Part shown: piece by piece, positions 1 to 8,647 of the stretch
Numbering within the stretch: position 1 is the first letter of the stretch
How the letters are laid out: every line of letters begins with the position of its first letter
From: Akkermansiaceae bacterium
Lineage (GTDB): Bacteria; Verrucomicrobiota; Verrucomicrobiia; Verrucomicrobiales; Akkermansiaceae
Length of the DNA: 64,000 nt
Reading direction: 5' to 3'
Assembly: GCA_013041925.1 (NCBI GenBank)
Contig: JABDRB010000013.1
Location: forward strand, 124,001-188,000
Position numbers and translations under genes: made by a program
Notes under the pieces: model-generated
What the model was told of the DNA's origin: nothing
Database searches by the model: none
Seen by the model: the letters and a program-made list of their open reading frames with translations, nothing else

Positions 1-21
1 CTGACGGGCTAAGTGGTATAA

Positions 22-1548
22 CTACATCAACTGAGCCCCAGCTTCCGCCAGCGGGCTTCGTTCACCGCGTGAGAGCGCAACATGACTCGCAAAGGGCTGA
101 CCTTTAAGCCGATTCCGGGTAAAAACAAGTCCATTGCTTCGGCTATCGACGTATGGATTATCAATCTGTGCCGGGTCACCTACAAGCACGAGCTTGGAGC
201 CACGTGACATACGCGTCACTACCGTTTTGGCTTCCTGAGGTGTCAACTGCTGCGCTTCATCGAGGATGAAGAAGCGGTTCGGGATCGACCGTCCACGGAT
301 GTAACAAAGTGCCTCGATCTCAATGACGCCACGTTCGATAAGGTCATCATACGGTTTACTGACCGACTCGGCGACGCTCTCTTTTTTTTGTTTCCTCCGT
401 GGCCCTTGCTGGGTGACTGGCTGCATCAGCAGGTCAAGCGCATCATAGATCGGCTGCAGCCATGGTTTCATCTTATCATCGAGAGATCCTGGCAAGAAAC
501 CGAGCTGATCCCCCATAGAAATGACGGGCCGACTGATGGTCAGTCCGTTGTAGCGTCGGTTAAACATTTCGTGCAGTCCAGCGGCGACGGCCACCAGTGT
601 TTTTCCTGTTCCGGCCTGACCGTAACAAGTGACCAAAGAGATATCAGGGTTGAGCAGGGCATCGATAAGGCATTTCTGGCCAAGATTCAAGGGTTTGAGA
701 TGATTCCCATCGGGGATACGCAGAACCTCAGGGATCTGCAGCCTGACAAAAATACCATTGGCATCGAGACGCGCCGGCATCGTTTGTTTGTCACCCGCCT
801 TAAGTAACACATACTGGTTCAAAATGACCTCTTTGCGCCGCGGATGCTCCATTTCAAGCTCCCCTGAACTCGCAAAACGCTGAAGTTCAGCGGGGTCAAC
901 ATCCACACAATACATGTCATAACTACTCACCTCCGTGGGATCGACTTTATCATTCAGGTAGTCCTGACAATCGATCCCAACCGCGCGTGCCTTAAGTTGC
1001 ATGTTGAGGTCCTTGGTCACCAAAACAACAGGCGCGTCGTTGTGCTCCATGAGCAAAACCGTTGCGGCAAGAATCCGATGATCCACACGCTCGCGATCGG
1101 GAAACACACGCAGAAACTGACCCAGCTCCGCCGAGTTATTCTCACAAAAGTCAGGGTCATAAATCACCAGTCGGATCGTCCCACCCCCATCGGTAGGGAC
1201 ACCGGATGTCACCGCATCACCCGATGCAAACATCTCAATGAGCTTCCGGTGAACTTGACGGGCATTGGCGCCGCGCTCACTTTGCTCACCCTTAAATTTA
1301 TCAAGTTCGGCAAGCACATCCACAGGGATACAGAGGTGATTGTCTTTAAACCGATTCAAACACCCTGGATCGTGCAAAAGCACATTGGTATCAAGGACGT
1401 AGTTTTTAACGACTCCCGAAGGTGCTTGCAGGCCAAATTCCTGGATTCGAGACCTTCTCATACCACGGGCTTTACTGCCGTTAGTGGCTGCTCCAGATTG
1501 ACTTTCCGCGATCGTGTCGGCTTGTTCAGAGTGCTTGGGATGATTCAT
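22..1548 (-). CDS. PIN-PhoH family ATPase/ribonuclease
   Basis: This 508-residue protein joins an N-terminal PIN ribonuclease fold to a C-terminal PhoH P-loop ATPase, the arrangement of the PhoH2/YlaK group. The PIN start is visible as VLDTNVLLHD with the first acidic metal ligand near residue 53. The ATPase part has a Walker A GQAGTGKT near residue 310, the PhoH-typical SRPVISMGDQLGFLPG, and a Walker B-like FFILDEAQQLTPQE followed by VLVGDPAQID. Family knowledge suggests RNA unwinding and cleavage in the cytoplasm, but the physiological target is not known. The N-terminal 45 residues are polar and look disordered. The gene stands alone. The downstream men genes lie on the same strand but end 90 bases upstream of its start. 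Family assignment is secure and the in vivo role is open. Confidence 0.92.
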   Translation of the reverse strand: MNHPKHSEQADTIAESQSGAATNGSKARGMRRSRIQEFGLQAPSGVVKNYVLDTNVLLHDPGCLNRFKDNHLCIPVDVLAELDKFKGEQSERGANARQVHRKLIEMFASGDAVTSGVPTDGGGTIRLVIYDPDFCENNSAELGQFLRVFPDRERVDHRILAATVLLMEHNDAPVVLVTKDLNMQLKARAVGIDCQDYLNDKVDPTEVSSYDMYCVDVDPAELQRFASSGELEMEHPRRKEVILNQYVLLKAGDKQTMPARLDANGIFVRLQIPEVLRIPDGNHLKPLNLGQKCLIDALLNPDISLVTCYGQAGTGKTLVAVAAGLHEMFNRRYNGLTISRPVISMGDQLGFLPGSLDDKMKPWLQPIYDALDLLMQPVTQQGPRRKQKKESVAESVSKPYDDLIERGVIEIEALCYIRGRSIPNRFFILDEAQQLTPQEAKTVVTRMSRGSKLVLVGDPAQIDNPYVDSRSNGLVFTRNRLKGQPFASHVALSRGERSPLAEAGAQLM

Positions 1549-1637
1549 AAGTTAAATCGTTAACAACGGGTGAATGATCGTATCATTAATGATCAAGATA
1601 ACTTAAGTATCTCTGACATCGGACGATGAGGCAACTC

Positions 1638-2789
1638 TTATTTTCCATCGTTATCGGCCAACTTCATCATAACTTTCTCCCTCAACGAGGCGTAGAGCAC
1701 CTTGCCAAGCGCACTGCGCGGAATACGTCCTAACATGATGACTGATGTGATTCGGCAGACTGGGTGACATGACACATGGTGCCGATCTAGCAGGTCGCCC
1801 AAACCGATCTCGCGATCACAGCAGGCGATCAACCTCTGTCCATTCCGAGCATCAGGCACGGCAACCACCACGAGGTCGTGATTTGCCATAAACTGCGTCG
1901 GCGCGCAATCGATGATCGCGCGTTCCACCTCAGCGAGATTGACCAACTCACCCATGATCTTGACGCAGCGATCGACTCGCCCTTGAACCACGAGTGTATC
2001 GTGTTGTAAATCGACGCAATCACCTGTGCTGAACCATCCATCCTCTTTGGGATCCGTCATACGGCATACGCCATCGTCACAGGAAACATAGCCCGTGAGC
2101 AAAGGTTCCCCCATGATCCGCAATCGCCCATCCCTCGCCGTTTCAGCTTGCCAGCACGGGAGTATTTTTAACGATCGTGAGATCAATGACGCCGTCGCGA
2201 CCTGCGACGATGCTTCGGTCATTCCGTAAGTTTCCATCACCGGCCAAGCCAAATCGCGCGCCCTTTCGTAGACCTCCGATTCGAGTCGACCCCCACCTAT
2301 CAAAACAGCACGCAGTGACGGAGGCGCTGACAACCCCCGTCGGACAAGATCAACAAGCTGTGTCGGGACGAGCGATGACAGGGTCACCTTTTCGGCACCT
2401 AGCAACGCGTGATACGATTCGGCATTCCATTTCCCCTCGTGAGAAACCACCGCAGAGCCCGATTGATAACAGCGCGCCAAAATACCCATCCCCCCGACAT
2501 GAAAATCAGGCAGCGCGAGTAACCACCGATCGGTCGCCCCTGCACACAGATGCTGGTTCACGGCCGTGGCGGACGCAAGCAATGCGGAGCGAGAGAGGGC
2601 AACCCACTTCCCCCCACCCGTGGATCCGGAGGTAACAAAGAGCAGGTGACCGGCCAACGCATCCTGATCGACCGCCCAGCGGCTTATGGTCTCCGCCTCC
2701 ATGCGTGCGCGGTCGTCGCGCGGGTTAACCATCACGTGACACGTCTCTGATTCCCAGAATCGATCCCTTGTTAATTCAAACGTTTCCAT
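1638..2789 (-). CDS. menE: o-succinylbenzoate-CoA ligase (MenE-like AMP-binding enzyme)
   Basis: This is an adenylate-forming enzyme that should activate o-succinylbenzoate to its CoA thioester in menaquinone synthesis. The phosphate-binding loop FVTSGSTGGGK lies near residue 50, the YGMTEASSQ adenine loop near 190, and a C-terminal SALGKVLYASL carries the probable catalytic lysine. At 383 residues it is shorter than most MenE proteins (about 450-490), mainly because the region before the P-loop is short. Such compact forms occur, and no frame damage is visible. Its start lies inside the end of menC (19-base overlap), and menA lies further upstream on the same strand. The pathway assignment rests largely on that context, since the AMP-binding family alone is broad. 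Confidence 0.85.
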   Translation of the reverse strand: METFELTRDRFWESETCHVMVNPRDDRARMEAETISRWAVDQDALAGHLLFVTSGSTGGGKWVALSRSALLASATAVNQHLCAGATDRWLLALPDFHVGGMGILARCYQSGSAVVSHEGKWNAESYHALLGAEKVTLSSLVPTQLVDLVRRGLSAPPSLRAVLIGGGRLESEVYERARDLAWPVMETYGMTEASSQVATASLISRSLKILPCWQAETARDGRLRIMGEPLLTGYVSCDDGVCRMTDPKEDGWFSTGDCVDLQHDTLVVQGRVDRCVKIMGELVNLAEVERAIIDCAPTQFMANHDLVVVAVPDARNGQRLIACCDREIGLGDLLDRHHVSCHPVCRITSVIMLGRIPRSALGKVLYASLREKVMMKLADNDGK

Positions 2790-3736
2790 GGCAGTGATTT
2801 TAGCAAGTCATCAAACCCGAGCCCCGTTCCTGCGGGCGGATGGAATTCGGGCGTCGGCACCCCCAAGGCGTCAGAAAAAGCATTCGGCGCAAACAACCCA
2901 TGCGTCACCAGGCCACAGGCATCGACAAGGCCCGGGTGATCCTTTTGTGCCTTCGCCGCCTCCCACGCAGCGAAGCACTGGCCGACCGGATGATCCATGT
3001 AACTGGTTAACACAACACGCCGCCCACACTCCGCAGCCTGTTTTAAAATAGGATCAACAACATTGACCGCAGGTTTAATGATCGCGACACCAAAATCACC
3101 ACAGGCGGATTCGATGTCGCGGTCGACCGCCATCGCGATATCATACGGACCCATAGCATCAACCTCAGGCGCCGTATTGTGCAGGTAGGCGTCTTCGATA
3201 AAATCAATCCTCCCGCGCACATCCCCCCCCAAGGCGGCCAAGAATTTCTGCACCGACAGAAGATCCAAGCACCCGTTGAAGTCGAGCCGCCATCGTAGGT
3301 TGGGAAACTGGGATGCCTGCCTATGGATAAACTCAGATTCCTCCTTTAGGTCACGCCCGACCTTCACCTTGACCCGATCAAACCCGGCATCCACAGCCGA
3401 TTGAAAACAGGCATCATCCATCATCAACGTGGCATGACTGCGGGGAACCGTGAGCCCATCAAAAAGATGAACCCCCGCTCGCCTGGCTTCGCTATCATCA
3501 TGAGCGCAGGTGAGAGCACGCCGACTCAACTCGGTAAGTTGTCCGGCCGCGAGCAACCTGAGGGTTTCGTCAAGATGCACATCACCCAACTCCGACCACG
3601 GGTGAATACAGCCGTATCCGAAGTTCTCAGCCCCCACTCGGATCAATGCTCCCTCGTGGTCACGGCGAACCGACCTCGCATTTAAATAGGCCACACTGCG
3701 CAGTGTGTATCGGTGAATAGAGAGAGAATCTTGCAC
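2771..3736 (-). CDS. menC: o-succinylbenzoate synthase (enolase superfamily)
   Basis: This 321-residue enolase-superfamily enzyme should dehydrate SHCHC to o-succinylbenzoate. The barrel shows the expected order of catalytic elements. A KVKV motif near residue 122 carries the proton-abstracting lysine. The metal-ligand acids follow in LDFNG, FIEDA and AVDRD, and a second lysine appears in IIKPA. Length fits the family. It sits between menA upstream (14 bases away) and menE downstream (overlapping), which fixes the function much better than the superfamily fold alone. The other menaquinone enzymes (MenF, MenD, MenH, MenB) are not in the window. Confidence 0.88.
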   Translation of the reverse strand: MQDSLSIHRYTLRSVAYLNARSVRRDHEGALIRVGAENFGYGCIHPWSELGDVHLDETLRLLAAGQLTELSRRALTCAHDDSEARRAGVHLFDGLTVPRSHATLMMDDACFQSAVDAGFDRVKVKVGRDLKEESEFIHRQASQFPNLRWRLDFNGCLDLLSVQKFLAALGGDVRGRIDFIEDAYLHNTAPEVDAMGPYDIAMAVDRDIESACGDFGVAIIKPAVNVVDPILKQAAECGRRVVLTSYMDHPVGQCFAAWEAAKAQKDHPGLVDACGLVTHGLFAPNAFSDALGVPTPEFHPPAGTGLGFDDLLKSLPWKRLN

Positions 3737-3750
3737 GATAAAAAAGGCGC

Positions 3751-4614
3751 CTATCCACAGGTATTGAAGGTGAATGCGACGGCAAAAAGGATGAGCTGCA
3801 GGGCGGCCATGGCGAGGTATCGATTGTAAACAGGGCTAGGTAGCGTTTGGCTGACCTGACGGAGAATCACAGCCCCAAGAATCAAGGCGGGTAGAAAATA
3901 AAGCAAGCCGGCACCCAAGGGAAATAACACGACTCCACAGACATAGGCCACCGCCGTCATCACCAGCAGTAGGTTAAGCGATCGAGCTCTGCCCCACTTC
4001 ACCGCCAAGGTATTTTTCCCGTGAAGCCGGTCCTCATCGACATCGCGCAGGTTGTTAATCGAGATAAGCACCGCCGATAAGCAACCGGTGGCCAGACCCG
4101 CGACCATCGCCTCAGAAAACCAGTGACCTGTTTGCACAAAGACGGTTCCTGTCACCGCCACCCAACCAAAAAAGAGAATCACAAAAAGTTCACCCAGGCC
4201 CTTGTATGCCAAAGGCAGAGGCCCACCCGTGTATCCATACGCAAAATAAAACGAGGGCAATCCCATCACCAACATCGGCCAACCACGCGCAGCATACAAA
4301 AAATAGCCAAACACCGCCGCCACCAACAAACAGACACATGCCGTAACATAAACCGTCGCCCGCGATAATCGACCCGACGCCGTGGCTCGCACCGGCCCGA
4401 TCCGCGCCGCCGTGTCGGCTCCTTTATCCGCATCAATCGCGTCGTTAAAAAAATTCGTAGCCAATTGAATCCAGACCGCTCCCATCAATGTGTAAAATGC
4501 CAACGCCCCGTCCCACATACCGGTGAGATGGAATGCCAACGCACACCCGACCCACACAGGCACAATGGCCGCAGGCAGCGTTTTGGGTCGAGCAGCAAGA
4601 ATAAAGGACTTCAT
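3751..4614 (-). CDS. menA: 1,4-dihydroxy-2-naphthoate polyprenyltransferase
   Basis: This UbiA-superfamily integral membrane prenyltransferase attaches the isoprenoid tail to dihydroxynaphthoate. It shows the two Mg-diphosphate motifs, NDAIDADKGAD in the first half and NLRDVDEDRLHGKN in the second, within about eight to nine hydrophobic helices. I prefer the ATG at 4614 (MKSFILAARPKTL). A GTG four codons upstream is possible but less likely. It is first in a leftward run menA-menC-menE. The 98-base gap to the divergent acylphosphatase gene should hold its promoter. UbiA relatives can prenylate other aromatics, but the menC and menE neighbours make MenA the clear choice. Confidence 0.92.
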   Translation of the reverse strand: MKSFILAARPKTLPAAIVPVWVGCALAFHLTGMWDGALAFYTLMGAVWIQLATNFFNDAIDADKGADTAARIGPVRATASGRLSRATVYVTACVCLLVAAVFGYFLYAARGWPMLVMGLPSFYFAYGYTGGPLPLAYKGLGELFVILFFGWVAVTGTVFVQTGHWFSEAMVAGLATGCLSAVLISINNLRDVDEDRLHGKNTLAVKWGRARSLNLLLVMTAVAYVCGVVLFPLGAGLLYFLPALILGAVILRQVSQTLPSPVYNRYLAMAALQLILFAVAFTFNTCG

Positions 4615-4712
4615 CGGTGGCAACACTATAAAAACCCCGAATGCTCACTTTCTCCGAGAAAAAAAATCATCATTCCATCGCGATCGTCGGTCCATTACGC
4701 TAGCATCCCGAC

Positions 4713-4988
4713 ATGATTGCCAAGCAAGCCATCTTCGAAGGGCGCGTCCAAGGCGTTGGATTCCGCTACGAGGTCAAACAAATCGCCATGGGATTTGATG
4801 TCGTCGGATGGATAAAAAACATGCCCGATGGCACCGTCGAGCTCCACGCCATGGGTGAGGAGGAGGAAATGGCCGAGTTCCTCAGAGAAATCAGCGAAGA
4901 AAGCGCCATGACCCACCATATCAAGGAGATGCACTGCCGCGAAATCCCTCTCATGGATAACGTCCGAGGATTTACCATCACGGCCTAG
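4713..4988 (+). CDS. acyP: acylphosphatase
   Basis: This is a small 91-residue cytoplasmic enzyme that hydrolyses acyl phosphates. The signature loop GRVQGVGFRYEV near residues 10-21 contains the catalytic arginine, and WIKNMPDGTVE near residues 33-43 contains the catalytic asparagine. Both are intact and the length is exactly that of the family. It diverges from menA and converges with yebC, so it appears to be a single-gene unit. Nothing in the context points to a specific substrate. Confidence 0.95.
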   Translation: MIAKQAIFEGRVQGVGFRYEVKQIAMGFDVVGWIKNMPDGTVELHAMGEEEEMAEFLREISEESAMTHHIKEMHCREIPLMDNVRGFTITA

Positions 4989-5038
4989 CCCATACCACTG
5001 ATGCGGGCTCGAACGAGGATGCAACTGAGTCTGCCCCT

Positions 5039-5749
5039 TTACGCGATATTGGTAAACACCGCCTGCACATCATCGTCCTCTTCAAGTTTATCGATCAGCA
5101 CTTCGACTTCATCGATCTGAGCTTCGGTGAATTCCACAGGGTTATTCGCGATACGCTGAAGCGTGGCTTTGTATCCTTCCACCCCCATGTCCTCACACGC
5201 CTTGGCAAGTTCTCCAAAGCTGGTGAACTCCCCATAGATCACAACACGATCGTCTTGCACATCCATTTCCTCTAGACCGAAGTCGATCAAATTCAACTCC
5301 AACTCTTCGAGGTCGATCGCATCGGATGGGGTAAATTCAATCACCGCCTTGCGGGTGAACATAAAATCAAGTGAGCCGCTGTTAACCACCTGGCCACCAT
5401 TTTTGTTAAAGATCATTTTAACATTGGCCACGGTGCGCGTGTTGTTATCCGTCGCACACTCGACCCAAAGCAGGGCTCCGTGTGGACCTTTACCCTCATA
5501 GCTCACCTCATCGTAGTTGGCCGCATCACTGGCAGTGGCTCGCTTGATCGCCTTCTCGATGTTATCCTTCGGCATGTTCTGTGCCTTGGCATTGTTCACC
5601 GCCGTTTTCAGGGCGGTGTTCGAGTTGGGATCAGACCCGCCTGCCTTGGCGGCCATCGTGATGATCTTTCCCAGTTTGGGATATAATCGGGACATCTCGC
5701 CCCAACGTTTTTCTTTTCCGGCGCGGCGTGCTTCAAAGGCTCTTCCCAT
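5039..5749 (-). CDS. yebC: YebC/PmpR family protein
   Basis: This is a YebC/TACO1-type protein, a family first described as DNA-binding regulators and more recently tied to relieving ribosome stalling at proline-rich stretches. The start at 5749 gives the canonical beginning MGRAFEARRAGKEKRWGEMSRLYPKLGK. A longer frame reaches 5821 but its extra 24 residues look nothing like the family. The core motif with KAGGSDPNSN and AKAQNMPKDNIEKAIKRA is intact, followed by the acidic C-terminal domains. It lies 79 bases downstream of rapA on the same strand and may be cotranscribed with it. Confidence 0.95.
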   Translation of the reverse strand: MGRAFEARRAGKEKRWGEMSRLYPKLGKIITMAAKAGGSDPNSNTALKTAVNNAKAQNMPKDNIEKAIKRATASDAANYDEVSYEGKGPHGALLWVECATDNNTRTVANVKMIFNKNGGQVVNSGSLDFMFTRKAVIEFTPSDAIDLEELELNLIDFGLEEMDVQDDRVVIYGEFTSFGELAKACEDMGVEGYKATLQRIANNPVEFTEAQIDEVEVLIDKLEEDDDVQAVFTNIA

Positions 5750-5828
5750 GGTCGTTGATGATTGGTGGTTGGTTAAATTGTTTCGGCAGGCAGAAAATAG
5801 GCCATTTCCGCTCAGGCTCAAGCTTTCT

Positions 5829-8546
5829 CTATGGCTGACACCAAATGACCCTCACCGAGTCAAGCCTCAGCCGAGCTTTCGAGATAGCCTGATGCAGGGC
5901 GTCACGCTGATGACGTAAGGCCGCAATCTCCTCATCACTGACGTGATCGTTGATCTCACCAAGCGCCACCAACCGGTCGATTTCTTGGCCGAGATACCCG
6001 TCGGAACCCGCGACAGCCGTCGCGACAATCGATCCCATTTTGCCCGACGCGATGTCATGGGATTTTGCCAACATCATCGGCAGGATGTTACGTCGAAATG
6101 CCTCTTGATCCAGTAGCTTGTGCAGGTTGCCCGAACGAAGTTTCGCGGCGGGAACGTGTGCTCCCGCGGTGCGATCCTCCCCCGTGTGATCGACCAGCAC
6201 CCGCACTGGGGTCACCGGAAGAAACCGATCACTGTGGAGGGATGCGGGGGCGACACATTCGATCACCGCGTAGGTTTCCAGTAAAATCCCCTTCTGTGGA
6301 GAGCCTTCCCAAACGGCAAAGGATGAGTTACCCGCCTCAGAGGTCAACAGCAACTCCAGCGCCGTCCTCGCCACGGGATGATCCCAACTCATCAATGAGG
6401 TATCTTCGCGAGAGAGCGCACGGGTGCGGTCAAAGGTGATGTTCAATCCATCATCCGGCAGGGCCGGAAAAGCATCCGTGATCAGATGACCCGGAAGCAA
6501 AAGATAAGATCGATCCACAAGCTCTTCAATATGCAGCCCAAAATGATCCCACAATTTCAGTAAAAAAGCCTCGGAACCCGTATCTCCATCCATCGCCGTG
6601 ATTTCAGCGATACGTTCCTGCGCCTGCTCAGGTCGACTCGAGTTCAGCTCCAGTAACCGATCATAGCCACGCTCGAGTCGCTGCGCGACACGCTCACGAC
6701 ACACCTGCGAATCCTTGATCAAGGTGTCCAGCGAAACCTTACCCGCAGTCGGCGCCCCGCCGAGATCACGCATGATCTCCGTTGCTCCGTGCAGGCTGTG
6801 CTCAAAGGCATTCAACCCCTCGTGATACCAGCGCGCTAACACCTCACCATCGCTCCCCTGCAGATACGGCACGTGGATATGAATGGTTTCCGTCTGACCA
6901 ATCCGGTCAAGCCGACCAATCCTCTGCTCCAGCAACTCAGGATCATCAGGCAAATCAAACAACACCAGATGGTGGGCAAACTGAAAGTTTCGCCCTTCGC
7001 TACCAATTTCAGAACAGATCAAAATACGTGCGCCATCATCTTCAGAAAAATAGGCCGCCGATCGGTCACGCTGAAGCAAGGTCATCCCCTCATGAAAATG
7101 AGCACAGTTCACGTTGAGCACCGATTGCAGTCGGGTGGAAATCTCTTCAGCCAGCTCGCGTGTGCGGCAGATCAACAACACCTTGGCCTCACCCAGCTCC
7201 TTAAGCAGCTTTACCAACCAATGAATTTTCACCTCCAACCCGTCACCCTCAAGATCAATGAGGTGTGCCCGACGCTCAGGAAATCCACTGAGTGCCGCGC
7301 GGGTATTGCGGAACATGACGCGCCCCGTGCCAAAGGTGTCAAGCAGCTCACGCACGAGCGGCTCACGAGCCGATTCATCACCAGCATCCAACCCGAGACA
7401 ATGGTCGTGCACACGCTCGGACTGCCCAACAAATAAAGCTCGGTCAGCCGCGCTCAGAGTCTCGCCCGACAGAAGACGCCCGACCGCATCCGCGACCTCT
7501 TCGTAATGCGTCGCCTCCTGCTGGAATTTTTCCATCTCCACATAGCGGTCAGGATCGAGCAAGCGGAGTCGAGCAAAGTGCCCCTCCGGCCCAAGCTGAC
7601 GTGGGGTGGCCGTCAGCAATAACAAACCCAGAGATGTTGCGGCCAAGGATTCAACAAGCTGGTAGGCCGCACTCGGCGACTCTTCACTCCACTCCAGATG
7701 ATGCGCTTCATCAACAATAAGAAGATCCCAGCCAGCATCAATCGCCTGCTGACCTCGCTTGGTATCACCCGCCAAAAACCCGACACTACAAAGCACCAGC
7801 TGACTATCAAGAAACGGATTAGCGTCACGGTCACCACGCTCAATCGATTCACAGCGTTCTTCGTCAAAGAGGCTGAATAAGAGGTTAAATCGACGTAGCA
7901 ACTCGACAAACCACTGGTGCAGCAACGGCTCCGGCAAAAGAATCAACACACGATCTGCCCGACCCGTCAGATGCAGACGGTGCATAATCAAACAGGCTTC
8001 TATGGTTTTCCCCAAACCCACCTCATCCGCCAACAGAACCCTTGGAAACAGTCGCGACGCCACCTCACCAGCAATATACATCTGATGCGGAATCATATCC
8101 ACCCGCCCCCCGACAAATCCACGCACCGGCGACTGCCTCACCTCACATTGTTTTTTTAACGCCTCAACCCGCAAGTCGTAGCTGTGTAAATCATCCACAC
8201 GCCCGCCGAGCAGTCGGTCTTCGGGCCGACTAAAACTCATCGTATCAGAAAGCTCGGACTCGTTCACCCTACGATCACCACAGAGGTAAATCAGCAGGTG
8301 ATCTTCGGCCAGCACTTGATCAATCTCGAGCACATCGCCCTCGTGCGTTTCCAACTGCTCACCCGCCTTCAATGCCACCCGCCTCAGCGGCGCACTATCA
8401 AGCGCATACTGCCGCTGTTCACTGGCGGCTGGAAACATCACTTCAACACGTTTAAATTCCACCCTGAGCATAATCCCCAAGCCAAGCTCAGGCTCAGATT
8501 CACTCACCCAGCGCTGACCAGGTGCTATTTGAAAATCAGTCGTCAT
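5829..8546 (-). CDS. rapA: RNA polymerase-associated SWI2/SNF2 ATPase RapA
   Basis: This 905-residue SWI2/SNF2 ATPase recycles RNA polymerase. The N-terminal section (GQRWVSESEPELGLG) is the Tudor-like RapA domain. Helicase motifs follow: ADEVGLGKTIEA (motif I), VDEAHHL (DEAH-type motif II), LTATPRQ (III), a C-terminal SEIGSEGRNFQFAHHLVLFD (V) and QRIGRLDRIGQ (VI). The remaining 350 residues match the long RapA C-terminal region in position. Length is a little under the roughly 970 of enteric RapA. It diverges from uup across about 100 bases and lies directly upstream of yebC. General SNF2 helicases are the only alternative, and the N-terminal domain argues against them. Confidence 0.9.
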   Translation of the reverse strand: MTTDFQIAPGQRWVSESEPELGLGIMLRVEFKRVEVMFPAASEQRQYALDSAPLRRVALKAGEQLETHEGDVLEIDQVLAEDHLLIYLCGDRRVNESELSDTMSFSRPEDRLLGGRVDDLHSYDLRVEALKKQCEVRQSPVRGFVGGRVDMIPHQMYIAGEVASRLFPRVLLADEVGLGKTIEACLIMHRLHLTGRADRVLILLPEPLLHQWFVELLRRFNLLFSLFDEERCESIERGDRDANPFLDSQLVLCSVGFLAGDTKRGQQAIDAGWDLLIVDEAHHLEWSEESPSAAYQLVESLAATSLGLLLLTATPRQLGPEGHFARLRLLDPDRYVEMEKFQQEATHYEEVADAVGRLLSGETLSAADRALFVGQSERVHDHCLGLDAGDESAREPLVRELLDTFGTGRVMFRNTRAALSGFPERRAHLIDLEGDGLEVKIHWLVKLLKELGEAKVLLICRTRELAEEISTRLQSVLNVNCAHFHEGMTLLQRDRSAAYFSEDDGARILICSEIGSEGRNFQFAHHLVLFDLPDDPELLEQRIGRLDRIGQTETIHIHVPYLQGSDGEVLARWYHEGLNAFEHSLHGATEIMRDLGGAPTAGKVSLDTLIKDSQVCRERVAQRLERGYDRLLELNSSRPEQAQERIAEITAMDGDTGSEAFLLKLWDHFGLHIEELVDRSYLLLPGHLITDAFPALPDDGLNITFDRTRALSREDTSLMSWDHPVARTALELLLTSEAGNSSFAVWEGSPQKGILLETYAVIECVAPASLHSDRFLPVTPVRVLVDHTGEDRTAGAHVPAAKLRSGNLHKLLDQEAFRRNILPMMLAKSHDIASGKMGSIVATAVAGSDGYLGQEIDRLVALGEINDHVSDEEIAALRHQRDALHQAISKARLRLDSVRVIWCQP

Positions 8547-8647
8547 TTCTATGAAGCCGGGACACTACATGGGAATCACCATCCCGCAAGTGATTCGTGC
8601 CATGCAAAAAGCATGACAAGAGGCAATCCCCACGTATAGTCCCGCCC